Positions 1 through 9,209 are shown, numbered from the stretch's first letter. The stretch: 10,147 bases of DNA from Candidatus Symbiothrix sp. (GCA_031270925.1 JAISWY010000328.1:1-10147); one strand, 5' to 3'. Notes: a model not told the origin generated them from the sequence alone. Numbers and translations are program-made.

Positions 1-1170
1 ACGGTAGCTTACCTGAAAGAAACCGGCGATTTCTCAATTCTGGACGAAGAGGTTCCGTTCGACAACAAAAAAGGTTCGGAAAAATCGCTATTCCATCACT
101 TGACCGTATCTTTCGACCACGTAATCAACAATTTAGGCCCACATTTATTACCTTTAATCGGTCGCGCCGATTGGAACGATTGCCTGAATCTGAATTGCTT
201 CTCGTGGAATCCCGACGAATCCTTCCAAACCACCGAAAACAAAACGGAAGGCTCTAAAGCAGAATCACTTATGATTGCCGGCCTCTTCATCGTTTGCGGG
301 CAAGATTATGTAGAACTTTGCCGACAAACCGGAAAAAACGACGAAGCCGGCCGCGCCCAAAAATACGTCGATGCGATGACCGAAGCCGTCAAAAAGCACG
401 GTTGGGACGGCGATTGGTTCCTTCGCGCCTACGATTTTTACGGTAATAAAATCGGAAGCAAAGAAAACGCGGAAGGCAAAATTTTCATCGAATCGCAAGG
501 CTGGTGTTCGATGGCAAAAGTAGGATTAACAGACGGTTACGTTCAAAAATCCTTGGATGCCGTCAAGCAATACCTGGATACGCCACACGGCATCGTCCTC
601 AACCATCCTGCCTTTACGGAATATGTGGTCGAATACGGCGAAATCTCGTCCTATCCGGCGGGATACAAGGAAAACGCAGGCATTTTCTGCCACAACAATC
701 CGTGGATTATCATTGCCGAAACCATCTTAGGCAGAGGTAATTACGCTTGGGATTATTATCGAAAAATCTGTCCGCCCTACACCGAAGAAATTTCCGATTT
801 GCACAAAGTCGAGCCTTACGTTTATTCGCAAATGATTGCCGGAAAAGATGCGTTCCGACCGGGAGAAGCTAAAAATTCGTGGTTGACCGGCACTGCGGCG
901 TGGAACTATTATGCGATTACGCAATTCATCTTGGGCGTCAAACCGACTTACGATGGATTGAAAATAAATCCTTGTATTCCAAGCGATTGGAGTGGATTTT
1001 CCGTTCTGCGCCGATTCCGTGGAAAAACGGTTAATATTAAAATCGAAAATCCGAATTGTGTTGAAAAAGGTGTTCAAAGCATTCGTTTGAATGGAAATCC
1101 GATTGTTGGAAACTTGATTCCTTTCAATCAAATGAATGAAACCAATGAAGTAACTGTTGTGATGGGCTAA
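1..1170 (+). CDS. GH94 glycoside phosphorylase, C-terminal part (cellobiose phosphorylase-like)
   Basis: This is the C-terminal 389 codons of a glycoside hydrolase family 94 phosphorylase, open at the left edge; full-length members are roughly 800 residues, so about half is missing. These enzymes split a beta-linked disaccharide with inorganic phosphate to give a sugar 1-phosphate and free sugar, normally in the cytoplasm. Visible hallmarks are the catalytic-acid motif [15 protein letters not shown] at fragment residues 54-68 (the general acid should be the Asp of WND, codon at 178-180), the [13 protein letters not shown] block, the [21 protein letters not shown] block, and the closing [16 protein letters not shown] beta-rich region. 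The NLNCF and CHNNPW versions of these motifs favour cellobiose phosphorylase, but N,N'-diacetylchitobiose phosphorylase shares them and cannot be excluded without the N-terminal half. Family assignment is firm; substrate is inferred. No clear terminator follows the stop codon. Confidence 0.9.
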   Translation, partial: TVAYLKETGDFSILDEEVPFDNKKGSEKSLFHHLTVSFDHVINNLGPHLLPLIGRADWNDCLNLNCFSWNPDESFQTTENKTEGSKAESLMIAGLFIVCGQDYVELCRQTGKNDEAGRAQKYVDAMTEAVKKHGWDGDWFLRAYDFYGNKIGSKENAEGKIFIESQGWCSMAKVGLTDGYVQKSLDAVKQYLDTPHGIVLNHPAFTEYVVEYGEISSYPAGYKENAGIFCHNNPWIIIAETILGRGNYAWDYYRKICPPYTEEISDLHKVEPYVYSQMIAGKDAFRPGEAKNSWLTGTAAWNYYAITQFILGVKPTYDGLKINPCIPSDWSGFSVLRRFRGKTVNIKIENPNCVEKGVQSIRLNGNPIVGNLIPFNQMNETNEVTVVMG

Positions 1171-1253
1171 GTTCAGAAGTGCGATGAGCAACAGCGCTAA
1201 AAAATTCATTCTAATTATCGTTCGGATTGCCCCTGCATTTCACAAAATTTCAC

Positions 1254-1261
1254 TACTTTTG
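1254..1261 (+). promoter_or_regulatory. Candidate Bacteroidota -7 box for the EamA transporter gene
   Basis: TACTTTTG matches the Bacteroidota -7 consensus TAnnTTTG. It ends only 5 nt before the ATG at 1267. The best upstream partner is a partial -33 element, TTG at 1227-1229, with a spacer of 24 nt, slightly longer than usual. If it is used, transcription would start at or next to the ATG, giving an essentially leaderless mRNA, unless translation really starts at the second Met (1282). The match is by eye and could be chance. Confidence 0.4.
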
Positions 1262-1266
1262 CCGCC

Positions 1267-2157
1267 ATGAAACATCATCTCATGGCGGTTTTTTGTATTT
1301 TAGTATGGGGAACGACATTCGTTTCCACCAAAATCCTGCTCAACCACGGTCTTTCGCCGACTGCAATTTTTTTCTACCGTTTCCTGTTAGCTTATTTGTT
1401 TATATGGTTTATCTCACCCAAACGCCTGTTTGCAGATAATTGGAAAGATGAACTTTGGTTTGTCGGCTTGGGTTTGACCGGCGGCTCACTTTATTACCTG
1501 ACCGAAAACACGGCTTTAGAAATTACCTTAATAAATAATGTGGCGCTTTTGGTTTGCACCGCTCCCCTACTCACGGCCTTACTGTCGCATCTTTTCGTGA
1601 AAGGCGAAAGCTTGCGCCGGAACTTGGTTTACGGTTCGATATTGGCGTTGTTGGGAACAGCTTTGGTTATCTTCAACGGCAAATTCATCTTGAAAACCAA
1701 TGCGTTAGGAGATTTGTTGAGTTTGAGCGCCGCATTGTTGTGGGCGATTTACACCATTCTGCTCAAACGTTTGGACAATCGCTATCCGGTAGTATTCCTC
1801 ACGCGGAAAGTGTTTTTTTATGGATTGCTGACTGTTTTACCGTTCGCATCCGTTTCGCCGATTGAAACAAGTTTGGCAGTGTTGTTGCAACCGGAAGTTA
1901 TCTTTAACTTGCTGTTTTTGGGGTTATTAGCTTCGATGCTGTGCTATGTGCTTTGGAATCATGCTTTGAAGCATTTAGGGGCGATTCGCACATCCAATTA
2001 CATTTATTTTAATCCGGTGGTTACGCTGATTACTTCGTATATCGTTTTTTCGGAACAGATTACGCCGGTAGCGCTCACGGGGGCTTTGCTGATTTTGGGC
2101 GGAATCTATTGGGCGGAAAGACGGAAACGCCGAATACCGATGCGCCACCGGAAGTAG
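1267..2157 (+). CDS. EamA/DMT-family transporter (RhaT/RarD-like permease)
   Basis: A 296-residue, very hydrophobic protein of the drug/metabolite transporter superfamily, with about ten membrane segments by eye arranged as two EamA repeats (about residues 5-136 and 148-287). The N-terminus carries the family WGTTFVSTKILL motif (14-25). The end of the first repeat reads LGTALVIFNG, and the second repeat opens with LLSLSAALLWAIYTILLKR. The C-terminus is short and basic (RRKRR), consistent with a cytoplasmic tail. Such proteins are inner-membrane exporters of amino acids or other metabolites; the substrate cannot be read from sequence. Its position just ahead of the leucine operon is suggestive, but 175 bp and a strong promoter separate them, so they are likely independent units. 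ATG 1267 fits the family N-terminus; Met6 at 1282 is the alternative start. The length is normal for the family. Confidence 0.88.
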   Translation: MKHHLMAVFCILVWGTTFVSTKILLNHGLSPTAIFFYRFLLAYLFIWFISPKRLFADNWKDELWFVGLGLTGGSLYYLTENTALEITLINNVALLVCTAPLLTALLSHLFVKGESLRRNLVYGSILALLGTALVIFNGKFILKTNALGDLLSLSAALLWAIYTILLKRLDNRYPVVFLTRKVFFYGLLTVLPFASVSPIETSLAVLLQPEVIFNLLFLGLLASMLCYVLWNHALKHLGAIRTSNYIYFNPVVTLITSYIVFSEQITPVALTGALLILGGIYWAERRKRRIPMRHRK

Positions 2158-2332
2158 AAAAATCTTTTGCAAGGTCGAAATAGAACACAATTTATCAGCA
2201 TTTTCTTTTAATTTAAAACAAATAAGTTGAAATTTATAACAATTTGAATTATTTTACAAAAAATTTCTTTTGATTTTTGTTTTAATAGAAAATAACGTGT
2301 AACTTTGCGCCCTAAATCAAGCAAATTAAAAA
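2158..2332 (+). promoter_or_regulatory. AT-rich leu operon leader region
   Basis: This 175-bp spacer separates the transporter stop codon from leuA. It is strongly AT-rich, which would suit an UP-like or bendable promoter region, and contains the leuA promoter at 2276-2307. I looked for a leucine-rich leader peptide, an attenuator hairpin and a T-box between the promoter and the ATG at 2333. Only about 25 nt lie there, too few for any of these. No terminator hairpin for the upstream gene is evident. Confidence 0.5.
2276..2307 (+). promoter_or_regulatory. Bacteroidota-type promoter of the leu operon
   Basis: A -33 box TTTG at 2276-2279 and a -7 box TAACTTTG at 2300-2307 are separated by 20 nt. 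This is a full match to the primary-sigma promoter described for Bacteroidota (TTTG, about 17-23 nt, TAnnTTTG). Transcription should begin around 2311-2315, leaving a leader of about 20 nt before the leuA ATG. The start region is A-rich without a Shine-Dalgarno sequence, as is common in this phylum. It is the only strong promoter I see for the five-gene operon. Confidence 0.75.
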
Positions 2333-3826
2333 ATGGACAAATTATTTATTTTTGATACTACTTTGCGCGACGGCGAACAGGTGCCGGGCTGCCAATTAAA
2401 TACCATCGAAAAAATTCAAGTGGCACAGGCTTTGGAAAATTTGGGTGTGGATATTATAGAAGCGGGATTTCCGATTTCAAGTCCGGGTGATTTCAAGTCG
2501 GTGGTCGAAATTTCAAAAGCAGTTACTTGGCCTAAGGTTTGCGCTCTTACCCGCGCTGTTGAAAAAGACATTGAGGTAGCCGCCGAAGCCTTGAAATATG
2601 CTAAACACAAGCGGATTCACACCGGAATCGGCACATCGCCTTATCACATTCAATACAAATTCAATTCTACGCAGGACGAAATTTTGGAACGCGCAATCGC
2701 TTGCGTGAAATACGCAAAAAAATACGTCGAAGATGTGGAATTTTATTGCGAAGACGCCGGTCGGACAGACAATGTGTATTTGGCCAAAGTGGTCGAAGCT
2801 GTTATCAAAGCGGGCGCAACAGTGGTCAATATTCCCGACACTACCGGTTATTGCCTGCCTTCAGAATACGGCGAAAAAATCCGTTTTTTGATGGAGAATG
2901 TGAAAGGTATTCACAATGCAATCTTATCAACGCACTGCCACAACGATTTGGGAATGGCTACGGCCAACACGATTTCGGGTGTTCTGAACGGTGCGCGGCA
3001 GGTGGAAGTTACGATTAACGGCATCGGCGAACGTGCCGGAAATACTTCGCTCGAAGAAGTGGCCATGATTCTGAAAAGCCACAAGGAATTGTCGATCAAT
3101 ACCAATATCAATACAAAACACATTTATCCGATTAGCCGTATGGTTTCGAGTTTGATGAATATGCCGGTACAACCGAACAAAGCGATTGTCGGTCGGAACG
3201 CATTCGCCCATTCGTCGGGTATTCACCAAGACGGCGTTTTGAAAAATCGCGAGAGTTATGAAATCATCGACCCGAACGATGTCGGATTGGATACCAACAC
3301 CATCGCATTGACGGCTCGTAGCGGTCGCGCCGCCCTGAAACACCGTTTGAGCATTTTGGGCGTAGAACTTTCACAGGAAAAATTAGACGGCATTTACGAA
3401 GAATTTTTAAAACTCGCCGACCGCAAGAAAGACATCAACGACGACGACGTTTTGATGTTGGCAGGCAAAGAACGAGCTGATAAACAACGAATTAAGTTGG
3501 AGTATTTGCAAGTAACGTCGGGCGTCGGCATTCAATCCGTAGCAAGTGTTTGCTTAAATATTGCAGGCGAAAAATTCGAGGCGGCAGCTTCGGGAAATGG
3601 GCCGGTAGATGCGGCAATTCGGGCGGTAAAACAAATCGTGCATCGCAAAATGACCATTCAAGAATTTTTGATTCAAGCGATTAACAAGGGAAGCGACGAT
3701 GTAGGGAAAGTTCACATGCAGGTCGAGCATAACGGCGTAAATTATTACGGATTTTCGGCCAATACCGATATTGTCGCGGCTTCGATTGAGGCTTATATCG
3801 ACGCTATCAATAAGTTTGTGAAGTGA
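2333..3826 (+). CDS. leuA: 2-isopropylmalate synthase
   Basis: A 497-residue enzyme that condenses acetyl-CoA with 2-ketoisovalerate to give 2-isopropylmalate, the committed step of leucine synthesis in the cytoplasm. The DRE-TIM barrel opens with DTTLRDGEQ (residues 8-16; Arg12 and Asp13 are the catalytic Arg and a metal ligand). It continues with IEAGFP (42-47), the substrate-pocket stretch [14 protein letters not shown] (96-109), the metal-binding [13 protein letters not shown] (201-213) and [12 protein letters not shown] (226-237). The C-terminal LeuA regulatory domain spans about 385-497, with GNGPVDAA (421-428) and a closing [19 protein letters not shown], so leucine feedback control is likely. 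The length fits bacterial LeuA. It is the first gene of the operon, about 25 nt below a strong promoter, and its stop overlaps the next gene by four bases (GTGA). The assignment is secure; true leucine sensitivity is inferred. Confidence 0.97.
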   Translation: MDKLFIFDTTLRDGEQVPGCQLNTIEKIQVAQALENLGVDIIEAGFPISSPGDFKSVVEISKAVTWPKVCALTRAVEKDIEVAAEALKYAKHKRIHTGIGTSPYHIQYKFNSTQDEILERAIACVKYAKKYVEDVEFYCEDAGRTDNVYLAKVVEAVIKAGATVVNIPDTTGYCLPSEYGEKIRFLMENVKGIHNAILSTHCHNDLGMATANTISGVLNGARQVEVTINGIGERAGNTSLEEVAMILKSHKELSINTNINTKHIYPISRMVSSLMNMPVQPNKAIVGRNAFAHSSGIHQDGVLKNRESYEIIDPNDVGLDTNTIALTARSGRAALKHRLSILGVELSQEKLDGIYEEFLKLADRKKDINDDDVLMLAGKERADKQRIKLEYLQVTSGVGIQSVASVCLNIAGEKFEAAASGNGPVDAAIRAVKQIVHRKMTIQEFLIQAINKGSDDVGKVHMQVEHNGVNYYGFSANTDIVAASIEAYIDAINKFVK

Positions 3827-4683
3827 AAAACTTTCTCGACGAACAGGTACAATTCATTAATACACGGTCGTTTATCAAAACCGATCCTGTACAGTTCCCG
3901 CGCCGCTACGAGCTATTGCAGGACATTGAAATTGTGTCGTTCGTCGTTTCGTCCATCACTTGGGGAAAGCGCGAAATGATTCTGCGGAGCTCCGACCGGA
4001 TGCTTGCGAAAATGGGCGACAGTCCCTATAATTTTGTGATGAACGAGGATTTTAACGCATTGGGGAAAGCCAACATTCATCGTACCTTTTTCGAACCGGA
4101 TTTGGCGTATATGCTGCACGGTTTCCGCAAAATATATATTGAAAATGAGAGCGTTGAAAGTTTTTTAGCGAAAAAACGGGCGAAAAACGCTTGGCAAATA
4201 GCAACTGCTTTGCAAACCGAAATGCAATCGGCAAACAACGGCAAAACCAACACACGAAATTGCCTGCCCTTGCGACACGAAACTTCAGCATTGAAACGTT
4301 TGAATATGGCTTTGCGCTGGCTCGTTCGTAACGACGGCATTGTGGATTTAGGAGTTTGGAAATTGTTGAAACCGAGTGATTTATATATTCCGCTTGATAT
4401 TCATGTGGCAAATATTTCCCGCGAACTTGGGCTTTTAACTCGGAAAAGCAACGATCGCCGCGCGGTAGAAGAATTGACGGCAGTTTTGTGCGGGTTCTGT
4501 CCCGAAGACCCTGTGAAATATGATTTTGCGTTGTTTGGGATGGGAATAAGTGGAAAATTGTGTAATTTTGCGAGCAAAAACAGGAAACCGGCAAATCCGG
4601 TAATTGTACAAGATTTATGTAAACGAGGTTTCAAATCCTGTTTCGGATTAGATACTAACAATAAAATGATTATAAATAACTAA
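3823..4683 (+). CDS. DUF2400 / TIGR02757 family protein
   Basis: A 286-residue protein of the uncharacterised DUF2400 (TIGR02757) family. Conserved stretches visible are DPVQFPRRY (21-29), QDIEIVSF (33-40), [20 protein letters not shown] (158-177), [12 protein letters not shown] (184-195) and [13 protein letters not shown] (229-241). By eye, the block from IPLDIHV through RELGLL to FALFGMG...C247 resembles the PxDxHVxRxxxRLGL...GxxxC layout of HhH-GPD DNA glycosylases such as endonuclease III. On that reading Asp192 would correspond to the catalytic Asp. This is inference; no canonical four-cysteine Fe-S loop follows (C247, C266 and C273 are oddly spaced). The start is GTG at 3823, overlapping the leuA stop by four bases, which implies translational coupling; no ATG near the family N-terminus competes. 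leuC starts 11 nt downstream. No link between this family and leucine synthesis is known to me. Confidence 0.85.
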   Translation: MKNFLDEQVQFINTRSFIKTDPVQFPRRYELLQDIEIVSFVVSSITWGKREMILRSSDRMLAKMGDSPYNFVMNEDFNALGKANIHRTFFEPDLAYMLHGFRKIYIENESVESFLAKKRAKNAWQIATALQTEMQSANNGKTNTRNCLPLRHETSALKRLNMALRWLVRNDGIVDLGVWKLLKPSDLYIPLDIHVANISRELGLLTRKSNDRRAVEELTAVLCGFCPEDPVKYDFALFGMGISGKLCNFASKNRKPANPVIVQDLCKRGFKSCFGLDTNNKMIINN

Positions 4684-4694
4684 AAAATAACAAT

Positions 4695-6089
4695 ATGTCA
4701 AAAACCCTATTCGACAAAATCTGGGACGCACACATCGTAACCGAAGTGCCTGACGGCCCCACGCAATTATACATTGATAGAATGTTCTGCCACGAAGTAA
4801 CAAGTCCGCAGGCTTTTGCGGGACTGCGTGCGCGGGGATTGAAAGTCTTTCGTCCACAGCAAATTACCTGTATGCCCGACCACAACATTCCGACATTGAA
4901 TCAGGAATTGCCGATTCAAGACCCGATTTCCAAAAATCAAGTTGATACGCTCGACAAAAACGCCCGCGATTTCGGTGTAAACTATTACCCGATGGGACAT
5001 CCGAAAAACGGTATCATCCACGTGGTTGGCCCCGAAAACGGACTTTCTCTACCCGGAATGACAATGGTTTGCGGCGATTCGCATACTTCTACGCACGGTG
5101 CGGTTGGTGCAGTCGCTTTCGGTATCGGAACGAGTGAAGTGGAAATGGTGTTGGCAACACAATGCGTTTTCCAATCGCGACCGAAAACAATGCGCATCAG
5201 TGTAAACGGAGCATTGAAACCTTGCGTAACTGCCAAAGACATTGCACTTTACATTATTTCTAAAATCGGAACAGGCGGCGCTACCGGCTATTTCGTTGAA
5301 TATGCGGGCGATGCCATAAAATCTTTGTCAATGGAAGGTCGCCTCACGCTTTGTAATCTTTCAATCGAAAGCGGCGCACGCGGCGGCATGATCGCTCCCG
5401 ACGAAACGACTTTCGAATACCTCAAAGGGCGTGAATTTGCTCCCAAAGGCGAAGAATGGAAAAAGAAACTCGCTTATTGGCGCACACTGAAAACCGACAA
5501 CGATGCCGTATTCGATAAAGAACTGACATTCAATACCGAAGACATAGATCCGATGGTAACTTACGGCACCAATCCGGGTATGGGAATGGGTATTAACGAC
5601 ACAATTCCAACTATAGAAAGCATGGACGAGGCAAGCCGCATTTCGTTCCAAAAATCGCTGAAATATATGGGTTTTCAAGCAGGAGAAAAATTGATCGGCA
5701 AACCGGTTGACTATGTATTTATCGGTTCTTGCACGAATGGTCGGATTGAAGATTTCCGCACGTTCACCGAATTTGTGAAAGGCAAAAAGAAAGCTCCGAA
5801 TGTAGTAGTGTGGATTGTTCCCGGCTCGTGGGCGGTGGATAAGCAAATTCGCGAAGAAGGTTTGGATAAAATTCTTGCCGATGCAGGTTTTGAAATTCGC
5901 CAACCCGGCTGCTCTGCGTGCTTGGCGATGAACGATGATAAAGTGCCTGCGGAAAAATATGCCGTTTCTACTTCCAACCGTAACTTTGAAGGACGGCAAG
6001 GCCCCTGCGCTCGCACTATTTTAGCAAGCCCGGTTATTGCTGCGGCGGCTGCGATAACCGGAAAATTGAGCGACCCGCGAGAATTTTAA
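4695..6089 (+). CDS. leuC: 3-isopropylmalate dehydratase large subunit
   Basis: A 464-residue aconitase-superfamily protein. With LeuD it isomerises 2-isopropylmalate to 3-isopropylmalate through a dehydrated intermediate, using a [4Fe-4S] cluster. Visible motifs are [10 protein letters not shown] (4-13), the active-site block [20 protein letters not shown] (126-145) and the cluster ligands Cys346 in [13 protein letters not shown] and Cys406/Cys409 in [13 protein letters not shown]. The end, NFEGRQGP followed by [20 protein letters not shown], is the normal LeuC C-terminus. Length agrees with standard LeuC of about 465 residues, and nothing is missing. The ATG lies 11 nt after the DUF2400 stop and is preceded by an A-rich stretch rather than a Shine-Dalgarno sequence. 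Separate leuC and leuD genes, rather than a fused aconitase, are the bacterial norm. If the second synthase downstream makes citramalate, LeuCD probably isomerises that as well. Confidence 0.97.
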   Translation: MSKTLFDKIWDAHIVTEVPDGPTQLYIDRMFCHEVTSPQAFAGLRARGLKVFRPQQITCMPDHNIPTLNQELPIQDPISKNQVDTLDKNARDFGVNYYPMGHPKNGIIHVVGPENGLSLPGMTMVCGDSHTSTHGAVGAVAFGIGTSEVEMVLATQCVFQSRPKTMRISVNGALKPCVTAKDIALYIISKIGTGGATGYFVEYAGDAIKSLSMEGRLTLCNLSIESGARGGMIAPDETTFEYLKGREFAPKGEEWKKKLAYWRTLKTDNDAVFDKELTFNTEDIDPMVTYGTNPGMGMGINDTIPTIESMDEASRISFQKSLKYMGFQAGEKLIGKPVDYVFIGSCTNGRIEDFRTFTEFVKGKKKAPNVVVWIVPGSWAVDKQIREEGLDKILADAGFEIRQPGCSACLAMNDDKVPAEKYAVSTSNRNFEGRQGPCARTILASPVIAAAAAITGKLSDPREF

Positions 6090-6118
6090 TATGAGAGTTT
6101 TTAATTAATATTTTTTCA

Positions 6119-6148
6119 AAAATGGAAACATTTGGAATTATCCATTTT
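6119..6148 (+). other. Intergenic inverted repeat between leuC and leuD
   Basis: AAAATGGA at 6119-6126 is the exact reverse complement of TCCATTTT at 6141-6148, with a 14-nt loop. It sits in the only sizeable gap (84 bp) of the operon, and is followed by a T-rich stretch before the leuD ATG at 6174. The stem is AT-rich and weak, so I doubt it is an efficient terminator. It could be an RNA processing or stability site that adjusts LeuC:LeuD output, or chance. No promoter motif was found in this gap. Confidence 0.35.
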
Positions 6149-6173
6149 CTTTTCATTTTATCAGGTAATAAAC

Positions 6174-6770
6174 ATGGACAAATTCACAACATTAACAAGC
6201 AGTATCGTTCCTCTACCGATAGAGAATGTAGATACCGACCAAATAATCCCCGCCCGCTTCCTGAAAGCAACTGATAGAGAGGGGTTTGCTAATAATCTTT
6301 TTGCCGATTGGCGATACAACAAAGACGGCTCGCCGAAAGCCGATTTTGTGCTTAACAATCCTGTATATAGTGGTAAAATTCTCGTGGCAGGCAAAAATTT
6401 CGGGTCGGGCAGCAGTCGCGAACACGCTGCCTGGGCGATTGCCGACTATGGTTTCAAAGTCGTGGTTTCAAGCTTTTTTGCCGATATTCACAAAAATAAC
6501 GAACTTAATAACGGCGTCTTGCCGGTTACGGTTACGGAAAATTTTCTTGCCGAGATTTTCGATTCGGTAAAAAACAACCCGAAAATCACGTTGACCGTAG
6601 ATTTGGAAAATCAAAAAATCACAAACAACGCTACCGGCAGATTTGAAATTTTTGAAATATCTACCTACAAAAAAGAATGTTTTTTGAATGGATTCGACGA
6701 TATCGATTACCTGCTGAATCGTAAAGATCTAATTGAAAAATTTGAATTAGAACGCAAAAGACATGATTGA
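6174..6770 (+). CDS. leuD: 3-isopropylmalate dehydratase small subunit
   Basis: A 198-residue swivel-domain subunit that pairs with LeuC to form isopropylmalate isomerase. Family signatures are [15 protein letters not shown] (17-31) and the substrate-binding [17 protein letters not shown] (73-89), followed by [23 protein letters not shown] (97-119). Length matches bacterial LeuD at about 200 residues. I chose ATG 6174, which gives the canonical start just before the TSSIVPLP segment. An upstream TTG at 6132 would add 14 hydrophobic residues not expected in the family. A weak AGGT lies 8-11 nt ahead of the ATG. The last codons overlap the following synthase by eight bases (ATGATTGA), a strong sign of translational coupling. 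Confidence 0.96.
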   Translation: MDKFTTLTSSIVPLPIENVDTDQIIPARFLKATDREGFANNLFADWRYNKDGSPKADFVLNNPVYSGKILVAGKNFGSGSSREHAAWAIADYGFKVVVSSFFADIHKNNELNNGVLPVTVTENFLAEIFDSVKNNPKITLTVDLENQKITNNATGRFEIFEISTYKKECFLNGFDDIDYLLNRKDLIEKFELERKRHD

Positions 6771-8271
6771 AATTTTAGACACAACCCTGCGCGACGGCGA
6801 ACAAACCTCCGGCGTATCCTTTGCCGCTTCCGAAAAATTGCACATCGCCAATTTTTTGCTGAACGATTTGAATGTCGATCGTTTGGAAATCGCTTCCGCT
6901 AAAGTGTCGGAAGGCGAGTTTCAAACCGTGCAACAAATCGCTCGCTGGGCGAAATCGCACCGGTTCATCGACCGGATCGAGGTTTTGGGCTTTGTCGATA
7001 ATGATGTTTCGCTCCAATGGGTTCAAAACGCCGGCGTGAAAGTGATGAATCTGCTTTGCAAAGGTTCACTCAAACATTGCCGCGAACAGTTGCGTAAAAC
7101 TCCGGAACAACATCTGGCCGATATTCATAACGAGTTGAAAAAGGCGGATGCGATGAATATCTCCATCAATATTTATTTGGAAGACTGGTCGAACGGAATG
7201 TTAAATTCGCCCGATTATATTTTCTATTTGATTGATGATCTGAAAGATACGAATGTCAAACGTTTCATGTTGCCCGATACTTTGGGTATTTTGAATCCAA
7301 CCAACACCACACAATTTTGCCGCACGATGATTGAAAAATATCCAAATATCCATTTCGATTTTCATGCTCACAACGATTACGATTTGGCTGTTGGAAATGT
7401 TTTTGCCGCCATTCACGCAGGGATAAAAGGCGTTCACACCACGATTAACGGATTGGGCGAACGGGCAGGTAACGCTCCGATAGCCAGCGTAATAGCCATG
7501 ATACACGACCAATTAAAACAAAAAACCAATGTCCGGGAAGAATTTTTAAACCGCGCAGGACGTTTGGTCGAATCCTATTCCGGTTTGCGGATTCCAAACA
7601 ATAAACCGGTTATCGGCGACAGTGTTTTTACCCAATGCGCCGGTATTCATGCCGACGGCGATAACAAAAACAACCTCTATTACAATGATTTGCTACCCGA
7701 ACGCTTCGGCCGCTCGCGCGAATACGCCTTGGGAAAAATGTCCGGTAAATCCAATATCAAAAAAAATCTGGAAGCGATGGGCATAGATGTGAACGACGAT
7801 GTAATGAAAAAAATTACGAAACGCATCATCGAACTCGGCGACAAAAAAGAACTGGTTGCACAAGACGATTTGCCCTACATCATCGCTGACGTGCTGCAAC
7901 TGGAAAGCAACGATCGCATCCATATCGTCAATTATTCGCTTTCGCTCACGCAAGGCCTGCGCCCCACGGCAACGGTTCGCATTTCGATCGATGGAACAGA
8001 ATACGAGCAAACCGCTCCGGGCGACGGTCAGTACCACGCATTTTCCAAAGCGCTGTGGAAAATCTACAAACTTTTGGACAAACCCACACCCACATTGACC
8101 GACTACAATGTTTCAATTCCTCCCGGCGGACAAACCGATGCACTTGTTCAAACCGTTATCTCTTGGAATTTCAAAGGTAAAGACTTCAAAACCAGAGGCT
8201 TGGACGTCGATCAAACAGGTGCGGCCATCAAAGCGACTGTTCGAATGTTGAATATGATCGAAAAAATGTAG
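6763..8271 (+). CDS. LeuA-family acyltransferase with regulatory domain, possible citramalate synthase
   Basis: A 502-residue second DRE-TIM acyltransferase, clearly paralogous to LeuA but divergent. It keeps DTTLRDGEQ (6-14; Arg10, Asp11), LPDTLG (170-175), the metal motif [12 protein letters not shown] (201-212) and [12 protein letters not shown] (226-237). The C-terminal LeuA-type domain is about 385-500, with a variant [14 protein letters not shown] (418-431). Where LeuA has IEAGFP and [14 protein letters not shown], this protein has LEIASA (41-46) and [17 protein letters not shown] (97-113), so the keto-acid pocket differs and a substrate other than 2-ketoisovalerate is likely. Pyruvate, giving citramalate for isoleucine synthesis via LeuCD, is my best guess. 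A divergent 2-isopropylmalate synthase isozyme is the alternative. It overlaps leuD by eight bases and is the last operon gene. No leuB follows. Confidence is high for the family and modest for the reaction. Confidence 0.85.
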   Translation: MIEILDTTLRDGEQTSGVSFAASEKLHIANFLLNDLNVDRLEIASAKVSEGEFQTVQQIARWAKSHRFIDRIEVLGFVDNDVSLQWVQNAGVKVMNLLCKGSLKHCREQLRKTPEQHLADIHNELKKADAMNISINIYLEDWSNGMLNSPDYIFYLIDDLKDTNVKRFMLPDTLGILNPTNTTQFCRTMIEKYPNIHFDFHAHNDYDLAVGNVFAAIHAGIKGVHTTINGLGERAGNAPIASVIAMIHDQLKQKTNVREEFLNRAGRLVESYSGLRIPNNKPVIGDSVFTQCAGIHADGDNKNNLYYNDLLPERFGRSREYALGKMSGKSNIKKNLEAMGIDVNDDVMKKITKRIIELGDKKELVAQDDLPYIIADVLQLESNDRIHIVNYSLSLTQGLRPTATVRISIDGTEYEQTAPGDGQYHAFSKALWKIYKLLDKPTPTLTDYNVSIPPGGQTDALVQTVISWNFKGKDFKTRGLDVDQTGAAIKATVRMLNMIEKM

Positions 8272-8276
8272 TCTGT

Positions 8277-9209
8277 TTATTGCATGAATTGTACGATTAA
8301 CGGCACCAATTCATCGGCCAAAGGCAAGGTCGGATTGGTATAAACGGCAGTTTGCGCCAATTGCTCCATCGATTCGCATTTCTTCAAAACATGATTCATC
8401 GATTCGATGATTTTTTTTACGACCTTCGAATTGGCCTCGGCCAACAAATCGGCATGAACCGTTGGAACTTGCATATCGGTCGTTCCCTGAACAATCAAAA
8501 TCGGGATATTCAGTTTCTTGATTTCTTCTTTCGGCGAATATTTTATCCATGAAATCATGTAAGGTTGCACGCTCGGACGAAACAGCGAGAACAACATCGG
8601 CGATACATCCGCGACTGTTTGGCCTTGCTTCAACTGTTCAAAAATGGGTGTAAGCATTTCCAGAACCGCCGCCGGTTGATTTTTCAACTGTTCCATCATC
8701 ACTTCATCGGCAGGAAGCGCCGCTCCCGCCAACGAAACAAACGCGGAAACATGCGGATTATCAATCGCCGCCAACATTCCAATCAATGAGCCTTCGCTGT
8801 GTCCTATAATCGTAATCGATTGAAAACGAGTGTCTTTTGCCAATAAATCAATCCAAAGTTTCACATCGTTCACATAGGTTTCAAAACGCAAATCTTCTTC
8901 TTTTAATCCGGCGTCTTTGCTTTCGCCGATTGCCCGCTTGTCGAATCGGAGCGAGGCTATTTCGTTCTGTTCCAATCCTTCAGCCAAATATTTTAGAGTA
9001 TTGGTTTGCATCATTGCTTGGTTGCCGTTGCGGTCGGTGGGACCGGAGCCGGCAATCAATAATGCAAGCGGAATGTTCCGGACGGAATCGGGCAATAACA
9101 GTGTACCGTAAATATCGCCGTTGCCTGTTTTCAGGACTACATTTTCTTCCGCAGCGTAAAAACAGCTTGCAAAGAGAAGGAAAAAGCAAAGAAAAATCGT
9201 TCGTTTCAT
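8277..9209 (-). CDS. Exported alpha/beta hydrolase
   Basis: A 310-residue serine hydrolase of the alpha/beta fold with an export signal. Residues 1-19 form a basic-then-hydrophobic signal sequence (MKRTIFLCFFLLFASC...). Cys16 after FAS is an imperfect lipobox, so the mature protein may be a lipoprotein or may be cleaved by signal peptidase I near FYAA. An early AGSGPTDRNGN (53-63) fits the oxyanion-hole region, GHSEGS (136-141) is the nucleophile elbow with Ser138, GTTDMQVP (242-249) offers Asp245 and SMNHVLK (270-276) offers His273, completing a triad. This layout is typical of periplasmic or surface esterases and acylhydrolases annotated as alpha/beta hydrolase; the substrate is unknown. 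It converges on the leu operon with a 5-nt gap. There is no Shine-Dalgarno sequence before the ATG. The length and motifs look intact. Confidence 0.9.
   Translation of the reverse strand: MKRTIFLCFFLLFASCFYAAEENVVLKTGNGDIYGTLLLPDSVRNIPLALLIAGSGPTDRNGNQAMMQTNTLKYLAEGLEQNEIASLRFDKRAIGESKDAGLKEEDLRFETYVNDVKLWIDLLAKDTRFQSITIIGHSEGSLIGMLAAIDNPHVSAFVSLAGAALPADEVMMEQLKNQPAAVLEMLTPIFEQLKQGQTVADVSPMLFSLFRPSVQPYMISWIKYSPKEEIKKLNIPILIVQGTTDMQVPTVHADLLAEANSKVVKKIIESMNHVLKKCESMEQLAQTAVYTNPTLPLADELVPLIVQFMQ

Noticed and set aside
727..1209. Long antisense reading frame opposite the GH94 gene
   Set aside because: It lies almost wholly within a clear GH94 coding region, has no recognisable motif and mirrors the codon bias of the real strand.
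2308..2332. Leucine attenuator, leader peptide or T-box before leuA
   Set aside because: Only about 25 nt separate the -7 box from the start codon, with no leucine codon run and no hairpin.
5361..5999. 212-codon antisense frame inside leuC
   Set aside because: It is antisense to conserved LeuC motifs including the Fe-S cysteines; no family features or separate promoter were seen.
6132..6173. Upstream TTG start for leuD adding 14 residues
   Set aside because: The ATG at 6174 gives the normal LeuD N-terminus; the extension overlaps the intergenic hairpin and is not expected in the family.
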